64,000 nucleotides of DNA, from positions 62,001-126,000 of the forward strand of contig CAWBKD010000005.1 in assembly GCA_963789225.1 (NCBI GenBank), read 5' to 3'. The stretch is from Palsa-504 sp963789225 (GTDB lineage: Bacteria; Actinomycetota; Actinomycetes; Streptosporangiales; Streptosporangiaceae). The number at the start of each line of letters is the position of its first letter. The first letter of the stretch is position 1. A model generated the notes under the pieces. It searched no databases. It saw only the letters and a program-made list of their open reading frames with translations, and was not told the DNA's origin. The translations under genes were made by a program, and so were the position numbers. Below, one piece after another: positions 42,581 through 49,594 of the stretch.

Positions 42581-43218
42581 CAGGCGCCCTCCTTGACGGG
42601 GTCCTCGGCGGGCCGCGCGTCACGGACCTCGAAGGGCTCGAGCTTGCCGACCCCGGCGTTCTTGTAGCCGCGCGGGTAAGCCGGGCCCGGGAAGCCGATC
42701 TCGGTCCAGGCGAACGGATGAGCGTAAAAGGCCGTGCAGGCGTACCGGGTCCACAGGCTCCATACGCGCGCGGCCGGCAGCCCGTGCCAGTCGGCGGACT
42801 TCAGGTCCTGCACGGCCTGGACCAGCGCCGCCTGGTCGGCCCAGGGGGCTCCGGCGAACGAGGTGCCGCAGCGGTGTCCGGAGTCGGCGTCGAGATACGA
42901 CAGCGTGTCCCGCCAGGCCTGACCGTCCTCGGGCATGTCCGCATATCGCCAGCCGTCGGTCTCGCCCGCCGCCAGCCGGGAGTCGACCATCTCGCATACC
43001 GGGACGGCCGCCTCGCCGTCCTGGCCGGTGAGCAGGTTGAGCAGGGCCCGGGCGCACGGTGCCTCCGCTCCGGTGAAAAACTCCAGCGCCGGAGGCGGCC
43101 CGATCCTGGCGGTCACCACGTCGGCGGTCACCTGATCCCAGTGCGGGGCCTGGCTCAGCACGTCGAAGCCGGGGAACCGGCCGGCCCGGCCGTGGTTTCG
43201 CTCCATCTCGCCGCTCAC
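42580..43218 (-). CDS. gluconate 2-dehydrogenase subunit 3-like protein
   Basis: This 212-residue protein contains PPALEFFTGAEAPCARALLN, YADMPEDGQAWRDTLSYLDA and, near the end, SLWTRYACTAFYAHPFAWTE followed by I-G-F-P-G-P-A-Y-P-R-G-Y. These are typical of gluconate 2-dehydrogenase subunit 3 family proteins, which partner GMC oxidoreductases. GTG 43218 overlaps the upstream stop; ATG 43206 is an alternative. Its stop overlaps the GMC start, so the pair should be made in equal amounts. Confidence 0.85.
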   Translation of the reverse strand: MSGEMERNHGRAGRFPGFDVLSQAPHWDQVTADVVTARIGPPPALEFFTGAEAPCARALLNLLTGQDGEAAVPVCEMVDSRLAAGETDGWRYADMPEDGQAWRDTLSYLDADSGHRCGTSFAGAPWADQAALVQAVQDLKSADWHGLPAARVWSLWTRYACTAFYAHPFAWTEIGFPGPAYPRGYKNAGVGKLEPFEVRDARPAEDPVKEGA

Positions 43219-43685
43219 TTCTCCCGCCGCAAGATCGCGGCCAGCAGGCCCATGCCCCCCACCATGGTGACCAGCAGCGGAGCTAGCAGCGGCGGCCCCA
43301 TCTCCATGTTGTAACGGGCGTTCCGCCAGCCTCCCGGCTTCTGGGCGATGCCGCGGGCGTGCAGGTACAGGCCCTGCAGGCCGTTGGCTACGATCGCCGC
43401 TGAGGCGATGGGCAAGGCCGTCTTCGCCATCCGGCGGCTGCAGAACCCGGCGACCCCGGCGGCCGCGCCGACCGGCCCCAGCACGACAGGCAGCCACATC
43501 ATCTTGTTGCCGAAGCTGGCGCTGTCATGCTCGAAGTAGATCTCCGCCGCCGTCACCAGGGCCCCGGCCGCGGTCAGAGCCGACAGGCTGCGCTCGAAGT
43601 GCCCGGTCTGCACGTTCCGCACGATCCGGTCGATACCGCTGACGGTCTGGCCTGCCGCGCTGCGGCGGGCGCGCAGAGATGTCAT
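43215..43685 (-). CDS. membrane protein, first gene of the redox operon
   Basis: AGGAGGAG lies directly before ATG 43685. This 156-residue protein has about four hydrophobic segments: SLSALTAAGALVTAAEIYFE, MMWLPVVLGPVGAAAGVAGF, ALPIASAAIVANGLQGLYLH and LLAPLLVTMVGGMGLLAAIL. The sequence GLYLHARGIAQKPGGWRNAR precedes the last helix. It may anchor the GMC/subunit 3 complex or pass electrons, but no heme or quinone motif is obvious. An exact SigB-type promoter lies about 80 bp upstream. Confidence 0.75.
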   Translation of the reverse strand: MTSLRARRSAAGQTVSGIDRIVRNVQTGHFERSLSALTAAGALVTAAEIYFEHDSASFGNKMMWLPVVLGPVGAAAGVAGFCSRRMAKTALPIASAAIVANGLQGLYLHARGIAQKPGGWRNARYNMEMGPPLLAPLLVTMVGGMGLLAAILRREK

Positions 43686-43767
43686 GTGCTCCTCCTGATG
43701 GCCGACGAAACGCGGGGTTCCCGTCATGGCTTTCCGTTCTCGCCCTGACGGCCGGCTCCGGACCGCA

Positions 43768-43791
43768 CTACCCCGCCAGCCGGCGCCAAAC
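43768..43791 (-). promoter_or_regulatory. SigB/SigF-type promoter of the redox operon
   Basis: On the minus strand: GTTT, 14 bases (GGCGCCGGCTGGCG), GGGTAG. It lies in the 222-bp divergent gap before the four-gene redox operon, giving a leader of about 77 nt. The partner-switching island starts on the other side of the same gap. Confidence 0.7.
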
Positions 43792-43827
43792 CAGGTGTAG
43801 GTTGCAGGCCTGAAGCGAGGACGCAGG

Positions 43828-43861
43828 AAACCAGCGCGCTAACTGGATAGATCGCTGGTTT
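43828..43861. promoter_or_regulatory. inverted repeat upstream of the anti-sigma kinase gene
   Basis: AAACCAGCG (43828-43836) and CGCTGGTTT (43853-43861) are perfect 9-bp arms with a 16-bp spacer. They lie 46 bp before the start at 43908 and on the far side of the SigB-type site. This could be an operator or a leader hairpin controlling the partner-switching island. Confidence 0.5.
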
Positions 43862-43907
43862 AGAGGTAGATATGGCTGGCAGAAGCTAGTTGCCAATTGA
43901 GGGGAAG

Positions 43908-44384
43908 ATGAGTGGCACGGCTGACGTGGAGAAACCGCCGATTCTTGACATGATGTTCGATTCCGGCACCCTCCACGTGCTGAGGGCGGACGTGCAGGCC
44001 CGGGCCAGCCGGGCCGGCTTCCCTGACGACCGGGTCGAAGATATGGTGCTGGCTATTCATGAACTGGCGGCCAACGCGGTCCACCATGGCGCGGGAGCAG
44101 GACGGCTGCGGATCTGGAATGTGGCGGGATCTCTGCACTGCCAGGTCGACGACGGCGCGCACGTGTCCGGTGACCCGGCCAGGCCGGGAGCCGGTCACGT
44201 GAACGGCCACGCCACCGAGACGGAAAGCCCTCGCATCGCTGGCGCGGTGAGCTCATGGCAGGCCACACCCGGTCACGGCCTCTGGGTAGTCCAGCAGGTA
44301 GCTGACCAGTTGCAGGTCACGTCCGGTGCGCAGGGAACGAGGGCCACGGTCAGCTTCAGCCCATCGCCGGAGGCGTCGAGGTGA
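43908..44384 (+). CDS. RsbW-like ATP-binding anti-sigma factor
   Basis: This 158-residue protein has a GHKL ATPase fold: the N box VLAIHELAANAVHHGAGAGR, then a short G1 region (QVDDGAHVSG) and G2-like TPGHGLWVVQQVADQL. Proteins of this kind bind a sigma factor and phosphorylate STAS antagonists. The G1 region lacks the usual D-x-G-x-G and is followed by an insert of about 30 residues. GAGGGGAAG precedes ATG 43908. It overlaps the SpoIIE gene by 4 bp. The ATPase part of the protein at 49584 is closely similar. Confidence 0.87.
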   Translation: MSGTADVEKPPILDMMFDSGTLHVLRADVQARASRAGFPDDRVEDMVLAIHELAANAVHHGAGAGRLRIWNVAGSLHCQVDDGAHVSGDPARPGAGHVNGHATETESPRIAGAVSSWQATPGHGLWVVQQVADQLQVTSGAQGTRATVSFSPSPEASR

Positions 44385-45640
44385 CGGCGCGGGTCGATCC
44401 GGAACCGGTTGAGGCTAGGCTCCGGGCCATTCAGTCGATAACCGATGCAGCCTTGTCCGGCCTGGATGATCGAGAGCTGATGGCCGAGCTGCTGGACCGG
44501 ATCAGGGAAGTCCTGGGGGCCGATACTGCCGCGGTCTTGCTGCTGGACGTCTCATCCGGCCAGCTGATCGCGACCGCGGCCGCGGGGCTGGAGGAAGAGG
44601 TACGCCAGGGCGTGCGCATTCCGGTGGGCCAGGGGTTCGCCGGGCGGATCGCCGCCGGGCACCAGCCGGTGATCCTGGATCATGTCGATCACACGACCGT
44701 GCTGAACCCCATCCTGTGGGCCAAGGGCATCCGGTCCATGATGGGGGTGCCGATGGTGGCGGGCGGCCAGGTGATCGGGGTGATGCATGTCGGCTCCCTG
44801 ATACCCCGCCGGTTCACCGGTGATGACATCGAGTTGCTGCAGCTGGCCGCGGACCGGGCCGCCGCGACGGTGCAGTCCAAAGCGGCCCAGGCCGATCGCC
44901 TCGCGGCGGCTGCGCTGCAGCGCAGCCTGGTTCCAGCGGCGCCGCCGGCCGTGGCCGGGGCGGAGCTGGCCGCCCGGTACATCCCGGGCGACGGCGGGGT
45001 GGGCGGCGATTGGTACGACGTGTTCAGGCTGCCATCGGGCGAGCTGTGCGTGGTGATGGGTGACGTGGCCGGCTTCGGCCTGAAAGCCGCGGTGATCATG
45101 GGGCGGATGCGCAGCGCGCTGCGCGCCTACGCGCTGGAGACCAGGGACCCGGCCGACGTCCTGGCCCGGCTCGACCGCAAGATGCAGCACTTCGAGCCCG
45201 ATGCGATGGCCACCGTGCTGTACGCGGTCATCGACCCGGCACTGGACCAGATGCATGTCTGCCTGGCCGGGCATTTCCCGCCGGTCATCGCCCGCCCGGG
45301 GCAGCCCGCGGAACTGGCCCAGGTCACGCCAGGCCTCGTCATCGGCGTTTCCCCCGGCGCGCGGCGGCCGGTGACTACCGTGCCGATCCTGCCCGGCGCC
45401 CTGGCGTGCTTCTACACCGACGGCCTGATCGAGCACCCAGGCGAGGTAATCCACGAAGGGCTGGACCGGCTGTGCCGGGCGGTCACGGCGGAATCCGCCG
45501 AGGCGGCCTGCGCCGCGGTGATGCGAGCGCTGGTGGGCAGCGCGCCCGCCCGCGACGACATCGCCCTGCTGATGTTCCGGCGCCTGGCCGACCCGCCCGT
45601 TACCCGGATCGACAGACAGGAGGCGCACAGTGACGCCTGA
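44381..45640 (+). CDS. GAF domain SpoIIE-type serine phosphatase
   Basis: This 419-residue protein has a GAF domain in residues 25-165 (DRIREVLGADTAAVLLLDVS, then GQGFAGRIAAGHQPVILDHV) and a PP2C/SpoIIE domain in residues 190-400. The phosphatase has GVGGDWYDVFRLPSGELCVV, GDVAGFGLKAAVIMGRMR, CFYTDGLIEHPGE and ARDDIALLMFR, supplying the metal-binding Asp residues. Phe replaces the common His in G-D-V-x-G-H-G. It should dephosphorylate STAS antagonists in response to a GAF ligand. GTG 44381 overlaps the kinase gene; the STAS gene overlaps its end by 11 bp. Confidence 0.93.
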   Translation: MTARVDPEPVEARLRAIQSITDAALSGLDDRELMAELLDRIREVLGADTAAVLLLDVSSGQLIATAAAGLEEEVRQGVRIPVGQGFAGRIAAGHQPVILDHVDHTTVLNPILWAKGIRSMMGVPMVAGGQVIGVMHVGSLIPRRFTGDDIELLQLAADRAAATVQSKAAQADRLAAAALQRSLVPAAPPAVAGAELAARYIPGDGGVGGDWYDVFRLPSGELCVVMGDVAGFGLKAAVIMGRMRSALRAYALETRDPADVLARLDRKMQHFEPDAMATVLYAVIDPALDQMHVCLAGHFPPVIARPGQPAELAQVTPGLVIGVSPGARRPVTTVPILPGALACFYTDGLIEHPGEVIHEGLDRLCRAVTAESAEAACAAVMRALVGSAPARDDIALLMFRRLADPPVTRIDRQEAHSDA

Positions 45641-46016
45641 GCCCGACTTCCCGGTGCAGATGGTCAGCGGCGTGCCCGTGGTGGCGGCACCCGAAGAGAT
45701 CGATATCGCCAACGCCGGCCGGCTGCGAGCGGCCCTGCTGGACGCAGCCGTGCACGGGCACGGCCGGTTCGTGGTCGACCTGACCCGGACCCGGTTCTGC
45801 GACACGGCGGGGCTGCACGCGCTCGTGGCCGCGCACAGGCGGACGCTGACCGATGGCGGTCAGCTGCTGCTGGTCGCATCCAGACCCGGCGTCCTGCGCA
45901 TCTTCGAGATCACCGGCCTTGACCGGGTGATCCCGCACGCGGCAAGCCTGGAAGAGGCCCTTGCGCAAGTGCCCGAGGCCCAGGCCCGGCCGACTGCGGA
46001 CGATCGTCCACAGTGA
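45630..46016 (+). CDS. STAS domain anti-sigma antagonist
   Basis: This 128-residue protein is a single STAS domain: VPVVAAPEEIDIANAGRLRA, then RFVVDLTRTRFCDTAGLHAL and SRPGVLRIFEITGLDRVI. The residue after the conserved Asp, where RsbV and SpoIIAA are phosphorylated, is Thr (D-T-A-G), so a phospho-switch is possible. GTG 45630 lies inside the end of the phosphatase gene, making a coupled kinase-phosphatase-antagonist trio. Confidence 0.9.
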   Translation: MTPEPDFPVQMVSGVPVVAAPEEIDIANAGRLRAALLDAAVHGHGRFVVDLTRTRFCDTAGLHALVAAHRRTLTDGGQLLLVASRPGVLRIFEITGLDRVIPHAASLEEALAQVPEAQARPTADDRPQ

Positions 46017-46185
46017 CCTGAGGAGACGGGTGCTGCCCTGGCTGTAGATCCGGGCGCCGCTGAGCCCGCAGCGGCATCGGGCCCTGGCGGGTCCGGTGTT
46101 CGCGGCATATGATCAGTGGGCGGATCCGAGAAATGAGCCGCTGGGTCCAGACCCCGCCCGGCTACTGTGGCAGAGGGCGGCGGTT

Positions 46186-46614
46186 ATGCGGGGTCTAGAA
46201 CTGAAAACCAGCGCGCGTGATGGTCATGTTGTCGTGGCCCTGCGCGGGGAACTGGACGTTTGCGGCGCGGCGGGCGTCGAGGCGGCCATGGCGGCTGCGG
46301 TGGTGCCGGGTCAGAGCCTGATCATCGACATGTCGGCGCTTGACTTCATGGATTGCGCCTCACTGGGCGCTCTGCTGAGGGTGCAGGAGCTAGCCCGGAG
46401 CTTTGGTGGCGATGTGGTCTTGGCCGCGCCGCCGCGGCGCCCGCGGCGGCTCCTGGTCCTGACCGGCCAGGATCAGGTGTTCTGGGTTCATCCCAGCGTG
46501 GAGGCCGCTGTCGTGAGCATCGGCAGCCGCCGGAGGCTGTACGCTGTGCCGGGGCCTGCGGTGTGTACCGGATCCCCGGGGAGGGCAGCGCCGTTGGGTA
46601 CCGGTACCGGGTGA
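46186..46614 (+). CDS. STAS domain protein lacking the phosphorylation residue
   Basis: From ATG 46186 (GAGGGCGG upstream) this 142-residue protein has LKTSARDGHVVVALRGELDV, AVVPGQSLIIDMSALDFMDC and SLGALLRVQELARSFGGDVV. The conserved D-S-x-G is D-C-A-S, so Cys replaces the phosphoacceptor Ser. The last 35 residues are a Gly/Pro/Arg tail outside the domain. It may act as an unswitched antagonist or bind a different partner. It is 169 bp from the upstream STAS gene, so it may have its own promoter. Confidence 0.85.
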   Translation: MRGLELKTSARDGHVVVALRGELDVCGAAGVEAAMAAAVVPGQSLIIDMSALDFMDCASLGALLRVQELARSFGGDVVLAAPPRRPRRLLVLTGQDQVFWVHPSVEAAVVSIGSRRRLYAVPGPAVCTGSPGRAAPLGTGTG

Positions 46615-46669
46615 TCGCGGCCGGGGCAGCGGCGGCCCTGGCGGGTTCTCCGCGTGCCCGGATGCGCAG

Positions 46670-47416
46670 ATGACTGACCGCCGGACCGTGGTCGCGTGGG
46701 GGCAGCTGGCCGCGCACGCGGCCGGACACGGCCGGCGGGTGTCGGTCGCCGACGTGTGCGCTATCGCGGTCAGCTCAGCTCAGCTCAGCGGGGCGTGGCT
46801 GGCGGCCGCGCGCAACGGCGAGCCGGATTTCGTTATGTGCGTGACGGATCTGGCCAGCGAGCAGCTGCCCGAACTTCAGCTGACCCTGGGAGAGGGGCCG
46901 TGCCACGACGTGCTGGCGTCGGCCGCTCCGGTCCTGGTCGGCGACCTGGGCGATGAGGAGTACGGCCGCCGGTGGCCCGCGTTCACCCCGGCCGCACGCC
47001 AGCTCGGCGCCAGGGCGATTTTCACGTTCCCGCTGATCGTCGGGGCCATCCGCGCCGGGGTGCTCGGCTTGTACCGCGTCTCGGCCGACCCGCTGTCGGA
47101 CAGGCAGCTCGGTGACCTGCTCATCCTGGCCGATGTGGCGACCGTGATGCTGCTCGGCAGCGCGGACGGTCACGGGGAGAACGGGGACGAGGCTGGGGTG
47201 GACGGGCAGGCGCCGGACCTGGCGCTGCACCGCGCCGAGATCGATCAGGCCACGGGCATGCTGACGGTCCAGCTCGGCGTCCGGCCCGCGGAGGCGTTCG
47301 CCCGGCTGCGGGCTTACGCTTACTCTGAGGACCGCCGTCTGGCGGAGGTGGCCGGCGACATCGTTGCCCGGCGCCTACGGCTACGCCGGGACCCGGGTCA
47401 GGATGGCGGCCCATGA
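46670..47416 (+). CDS. GAF-ANTAR domain regulator
   Basis: This 248-residue protein has a GAF domain in residues 20-160 (SEQLPELQLTLGEGPCHDVL, then IFTFPLIVGAIRAGVLGLYR) and an ANTAR domain in residues 185-240 (HRAEIDQATGMLTVQLGVRP, then EAFARLRAYAYSED). ANTAR domains bind double hairpins in nascent RNA to stop termination. A run of CAGCT units (46771-46789) lies in the coding region. Another GAF-ANTAR gene follows. Confidence 0.88.
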   Translation: MTDRRTVVAWGQLAAHAAGHGRRVSVADVCAIAVSSAQLSGAWLAAARNGEPDFVMCVTDLASEQLPELQLTLGEGPCHDVLASAAPVLVGDLGDEEYGRRWPAFTPAARQLGARAIFTFPLIVGAIRAGVLGLYRVSADPLSDRQLGDLLILADVATVMLLGSADGHGENGDEAGVDGQAPDLALHRAEIDQATGMLTVQLGVRPAEAFARLRAYAYSEDRRLAEVAGDIVARRLRLRRDPGQDGGP

Positions 47417-47492
47417 CAAATCCGACCGCGCCGACCGTACTTTCCGGCGGCGCCACCGCGAGTCTCCCCACCACAGGCGAAAGGTGATTCAG

Positions 47493-48224
47493 ATGGACAC
47501 CCAGCTGCTATCGGACACCTTCGTGGACCTAGCCGACACGATGGTCGCCGACTTCGACGTCATCGACTTCCTGCACATGCTCACCGACCGCAGCATCCAG
47601 CTCCTGGCCGCGTCCGCGGCCGGGGTCATGCTGGCCGACCCCCGCGGCGAGCTGCGCGTCGCGGCGGCCTCCAGCGAGGAAGCCGGCCTGCTGGAGCTGT
47701 TCCAGCTGCAGAACGACCAGGGACCCTGCCTGGAATGCTTCCGTACCGGCCAGCCCGTCATCGCCGCCGACCTCAGCGGCCCGGACCAGCGATGGCCCCG
47801 GTTCGCGCAAGCAGCCGCGCAGTCGGGGTTCCGGTCCGTGCACGCGCTGCCGATGCGGCTGCGGGATCAGGTCATCGGCGCGCTGAACCTGTTCGCCGCC
47901 GTGCCGGGCCCGTTCGACCCGGCGGACCTGCGCATCGGCCAGGCCCTGGCCGACGTGGCAACCATCGGTCTGCTGCAAGAGCGGAACGTGCGCCGCCGCG
48001 AGACCGTCGCCGAGCAGCTCCAGGCGGCGCTGAACAGCCGAGTGGCGATCGAGCAGGCCAAGGGCAAGCTCGCCGAGCGGCTCAGCATCGACATGGACCG
48101 CGCCTTCGCGATGCTGCGCGATTACGCCAGGAACAGCAACCAGCTTCTCACCGACGTCGCTCGCGACTTCGTCCACGGCGCCAGCGCAGAGTTCCCGCCA
48201 CCGCGGCGCCGGCCGACCGACTAG
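47493..48224 (+). CDS. GAF-ANTAR domain regulator
   Basis: From ATG 47493 (AAAGGTG upstream) this 243-residue protein has DTFVDLADTMVADFDVIDFL, a GAF domain with LFQLQNDQGPCLECFRTGQP and ALPMRLRDQVIGALNLFAAV, and an ANTAR domain (RVAIEQAKGKLAERLSIDMD, then AFAMLRDYARNSNQ). It probably senses a cytosolic signal and controls transcripts by antitermination. The longer upstream frame is less likely because the family begins near this ATG. Confidence 0.9.
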   Translation: MDTQLLSDTFVDLADTMVADFDVIDFLHMLTDRSIQLLAASAAGVMLADPRGELRVAAASSEEAGLLELFQLQNDQGPCLECFRTGQPVIAADLSGPDQRWPRFAQAAAQSGFRSVHALPMRLRDQVIGALNLFAAVPGPFDPADLRIGQALADVATIGLLQERNVRRRETVAEQLQAALNSRVAIEQAKGKLAERLSIDMDRAFAMLRDYARNSNQLLTDVARDFVHGASAEFPPPRRRPTD

Positions 48225-48239
48225 CAGCCAGGCGCCCAG

Positions 48240-48398
48240 ATGAACGTCGGGCGCTGCGGGGAGTTCCAGGTCGCCCGCATCGCCGGCGAGGCCAGCTGGA
48301 GCTACTTCGCCGCGCCGTCGACCGTCACCGGCGTGACGTTCAGCTCGGCTCACGACCGGTCCGGGTTCCGCCCGTGCCCGATCATATGTGGACCGTAA
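48240..48398 (+). CDS. possible small protein, 52 aa
   Basis: ATG 48240 begins 15 bp after the GAF-ANTAR stop and reads NVGRCGEFQVARIAGEASWS, then YFAAPSTVTGVTFSSAHDRS. Nearly every third position is G or C until the last codons, as in real genes here. No family is recognised and no strong ribosome binding site is seen. It may be a small gene or the start of a truncated one. Confidence 0.35.
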   Translation: MNVGRCGEFQVARIAGEASWSYFAAPSTVTGVTFSSAHDRSGFRPCPIICGP

Positions 48399-48721
48399 AA
48401 CCACCGCCGTTCGGCATAATTAGAATTCTTTTTTCCCGAACGAACAATGGTGCATGGCCGCGCACCCGGCGGGAACGGAACCGGGCGATGGCGGGTTCTC
48501 GATGCGGAAAGGATTGCGAAACCCGGTCACCGGTGGCTCCCTGTTTGTTTACCGCTGCCCGGGGGAGTGGTCAGTCGTGAATTCAGGCATTGCCCGTGCA
48601 CCGAAAACCGCGACGGCAAGGAATGCCGTACGGTGGGCTTGACGGTCCCGCTACGGTTTTGTCCGTAGCGCGGGTCCGGGCCGCGCTGGAGGCGCGGGTG
48701 CCGCGCGAGCGGAGGTGGCGG
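48399..48721. other. intergenic region before the MEDS-STAS gene
   Basis: This AT-richer stretch holds copy B of the 34-bp element (48423-48456) and probably the promoter of the MEDS-STAS gene. Plus-strand frames in it are short and not coding-like. No exact SigB-type promoter is present. Confidence 0.5.
48423..48456 (+). repeat. 34-bp conserved intergenic element, copy B
   Basis: The element runs from GAATTCTTTTTTCCCGAACG to TGGTGCATG and matches copy A at 20660-20693 in 29 of 34 positions without gaps. It lies 266 bp before the chosen start of the MEDS-STAS gene. It is likely a promoter or a binding site shared by two distant genes. Confidence 0.6.
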
Positions 48722-49594
48722 GTGGCGGTCGGAGCTGACGCGCAGATTACTGATCTGACGGTAAATGATCATGCCTGCCTGACGTTCGGCGAGCCCGAGG
48801 AGCTGTTCGACCTGACCGCCGCATTTGTGCGTGACGGGCTGGCTGGCGGGCTGAAGGTCATATGGGTGAGTGAGGCGGGAGCGCAGCGGGCCATTTCGGA
48901 ACTGACGCGGCGCGGAATAGCGGTGGAGCCGGCACTGGCCTCTGGGCAGATGGCGGCGGCCGGGTCCGAGCGGCGCCTGCTGTCCGGACAGGCGTTCAGC
49001 GCAAGCCAGGCGATCGGGTGGCTGAACGGGCAGATGGCAGCCTGCCGGCACGAGGGGTTCCCCGGCCTGCGGGTGGCGGTGGACATGAGCTGGGCGCTGC
49101 GGCCGGTCACCGGGGTGGAACAGCTGCCCGATTTCGAGGAAAGCGTCGCGGCGGCGCTGGTCGACAGCACCGTCTCGGTGTTGTGCCAGTATGACCGGGA
49201 GCGTTTCGACCCGGTCACGCTGGCGACGGTCACGGCCTTCCATACCCGGTCAGTGGCGGCGGCGACCTACCACGCCGACGCGATGCTGCGGATCTGCCGC
49301 CAGTACGCGCCGCCTGGCATCCGGCTGGCCGGGGAGATCGACTACAAGCACGAGGAGCCGCTGGCACTTGCGCTGGCTGAGGCGATCCGGCTCGAAGGTG
49401 ATATCACCGTCAATATGACGGGACTGGCGTTCATCGACGGCTCGTGTGCCCGGATGATCGTGGATGCCGCTCGGGGCATGGCCGCGTCCCGGTCGGTGGT
49501 GTTGCAGTGCCACCCCGGGATCGCCGCCACGTTCGCCATCCTGGGCGCAGACGATGTCCCGGGCATCAGCCTGGTGAGCGCGCATGAGCGATGA
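48722..49594 (+). CDS. MEDS sensory domain-STAS protein
   Basis: GGAGG at 48711-48715 lies 6 nt before GTG 48722, which I take as the start (290 residues); the frame is open from 48590. Residues 10-190 form a MEDS domain (LTVNDHACLTFGEPEELFDL, then IWVSEAGAQRAISELTRRGI), as in DcmR-type regulators. Residues 200-285 form a STAS domain (EGDITVNMTGLAFIDGSCAR). The conserved phosphorylation position is Gly (D-G-S-C). It ends inside the next gene, which starts 11 bp upstream of the stop, so sensor and kinase-STAS fusion are coupled. Confidence 0.85.
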   Translation: MAVGADAQITDLTVNDHACLTFGEPEELFDLTAAFVRDGLAGGLKVIWVSEAGAQRAISELTRRGIAVEPALASGQMAAAGSERRLLSGQAFSASQAIGWLNGQMAACRHEGFPGLRVAVDMSWALRPVTGVEQLPDFEESVAAALVDSTVSVLCQYDRERFDPVTLATVTAFHTRSVAAATYHADAMLRICRQYAPPGIRLAGEIDYKHEEPLALALAEAIRLEGDITVNMTGLAFIDGSCARMIVDAARGMAASRSVVLQCHPGIAATFAILGADDVPGISLVSAHER

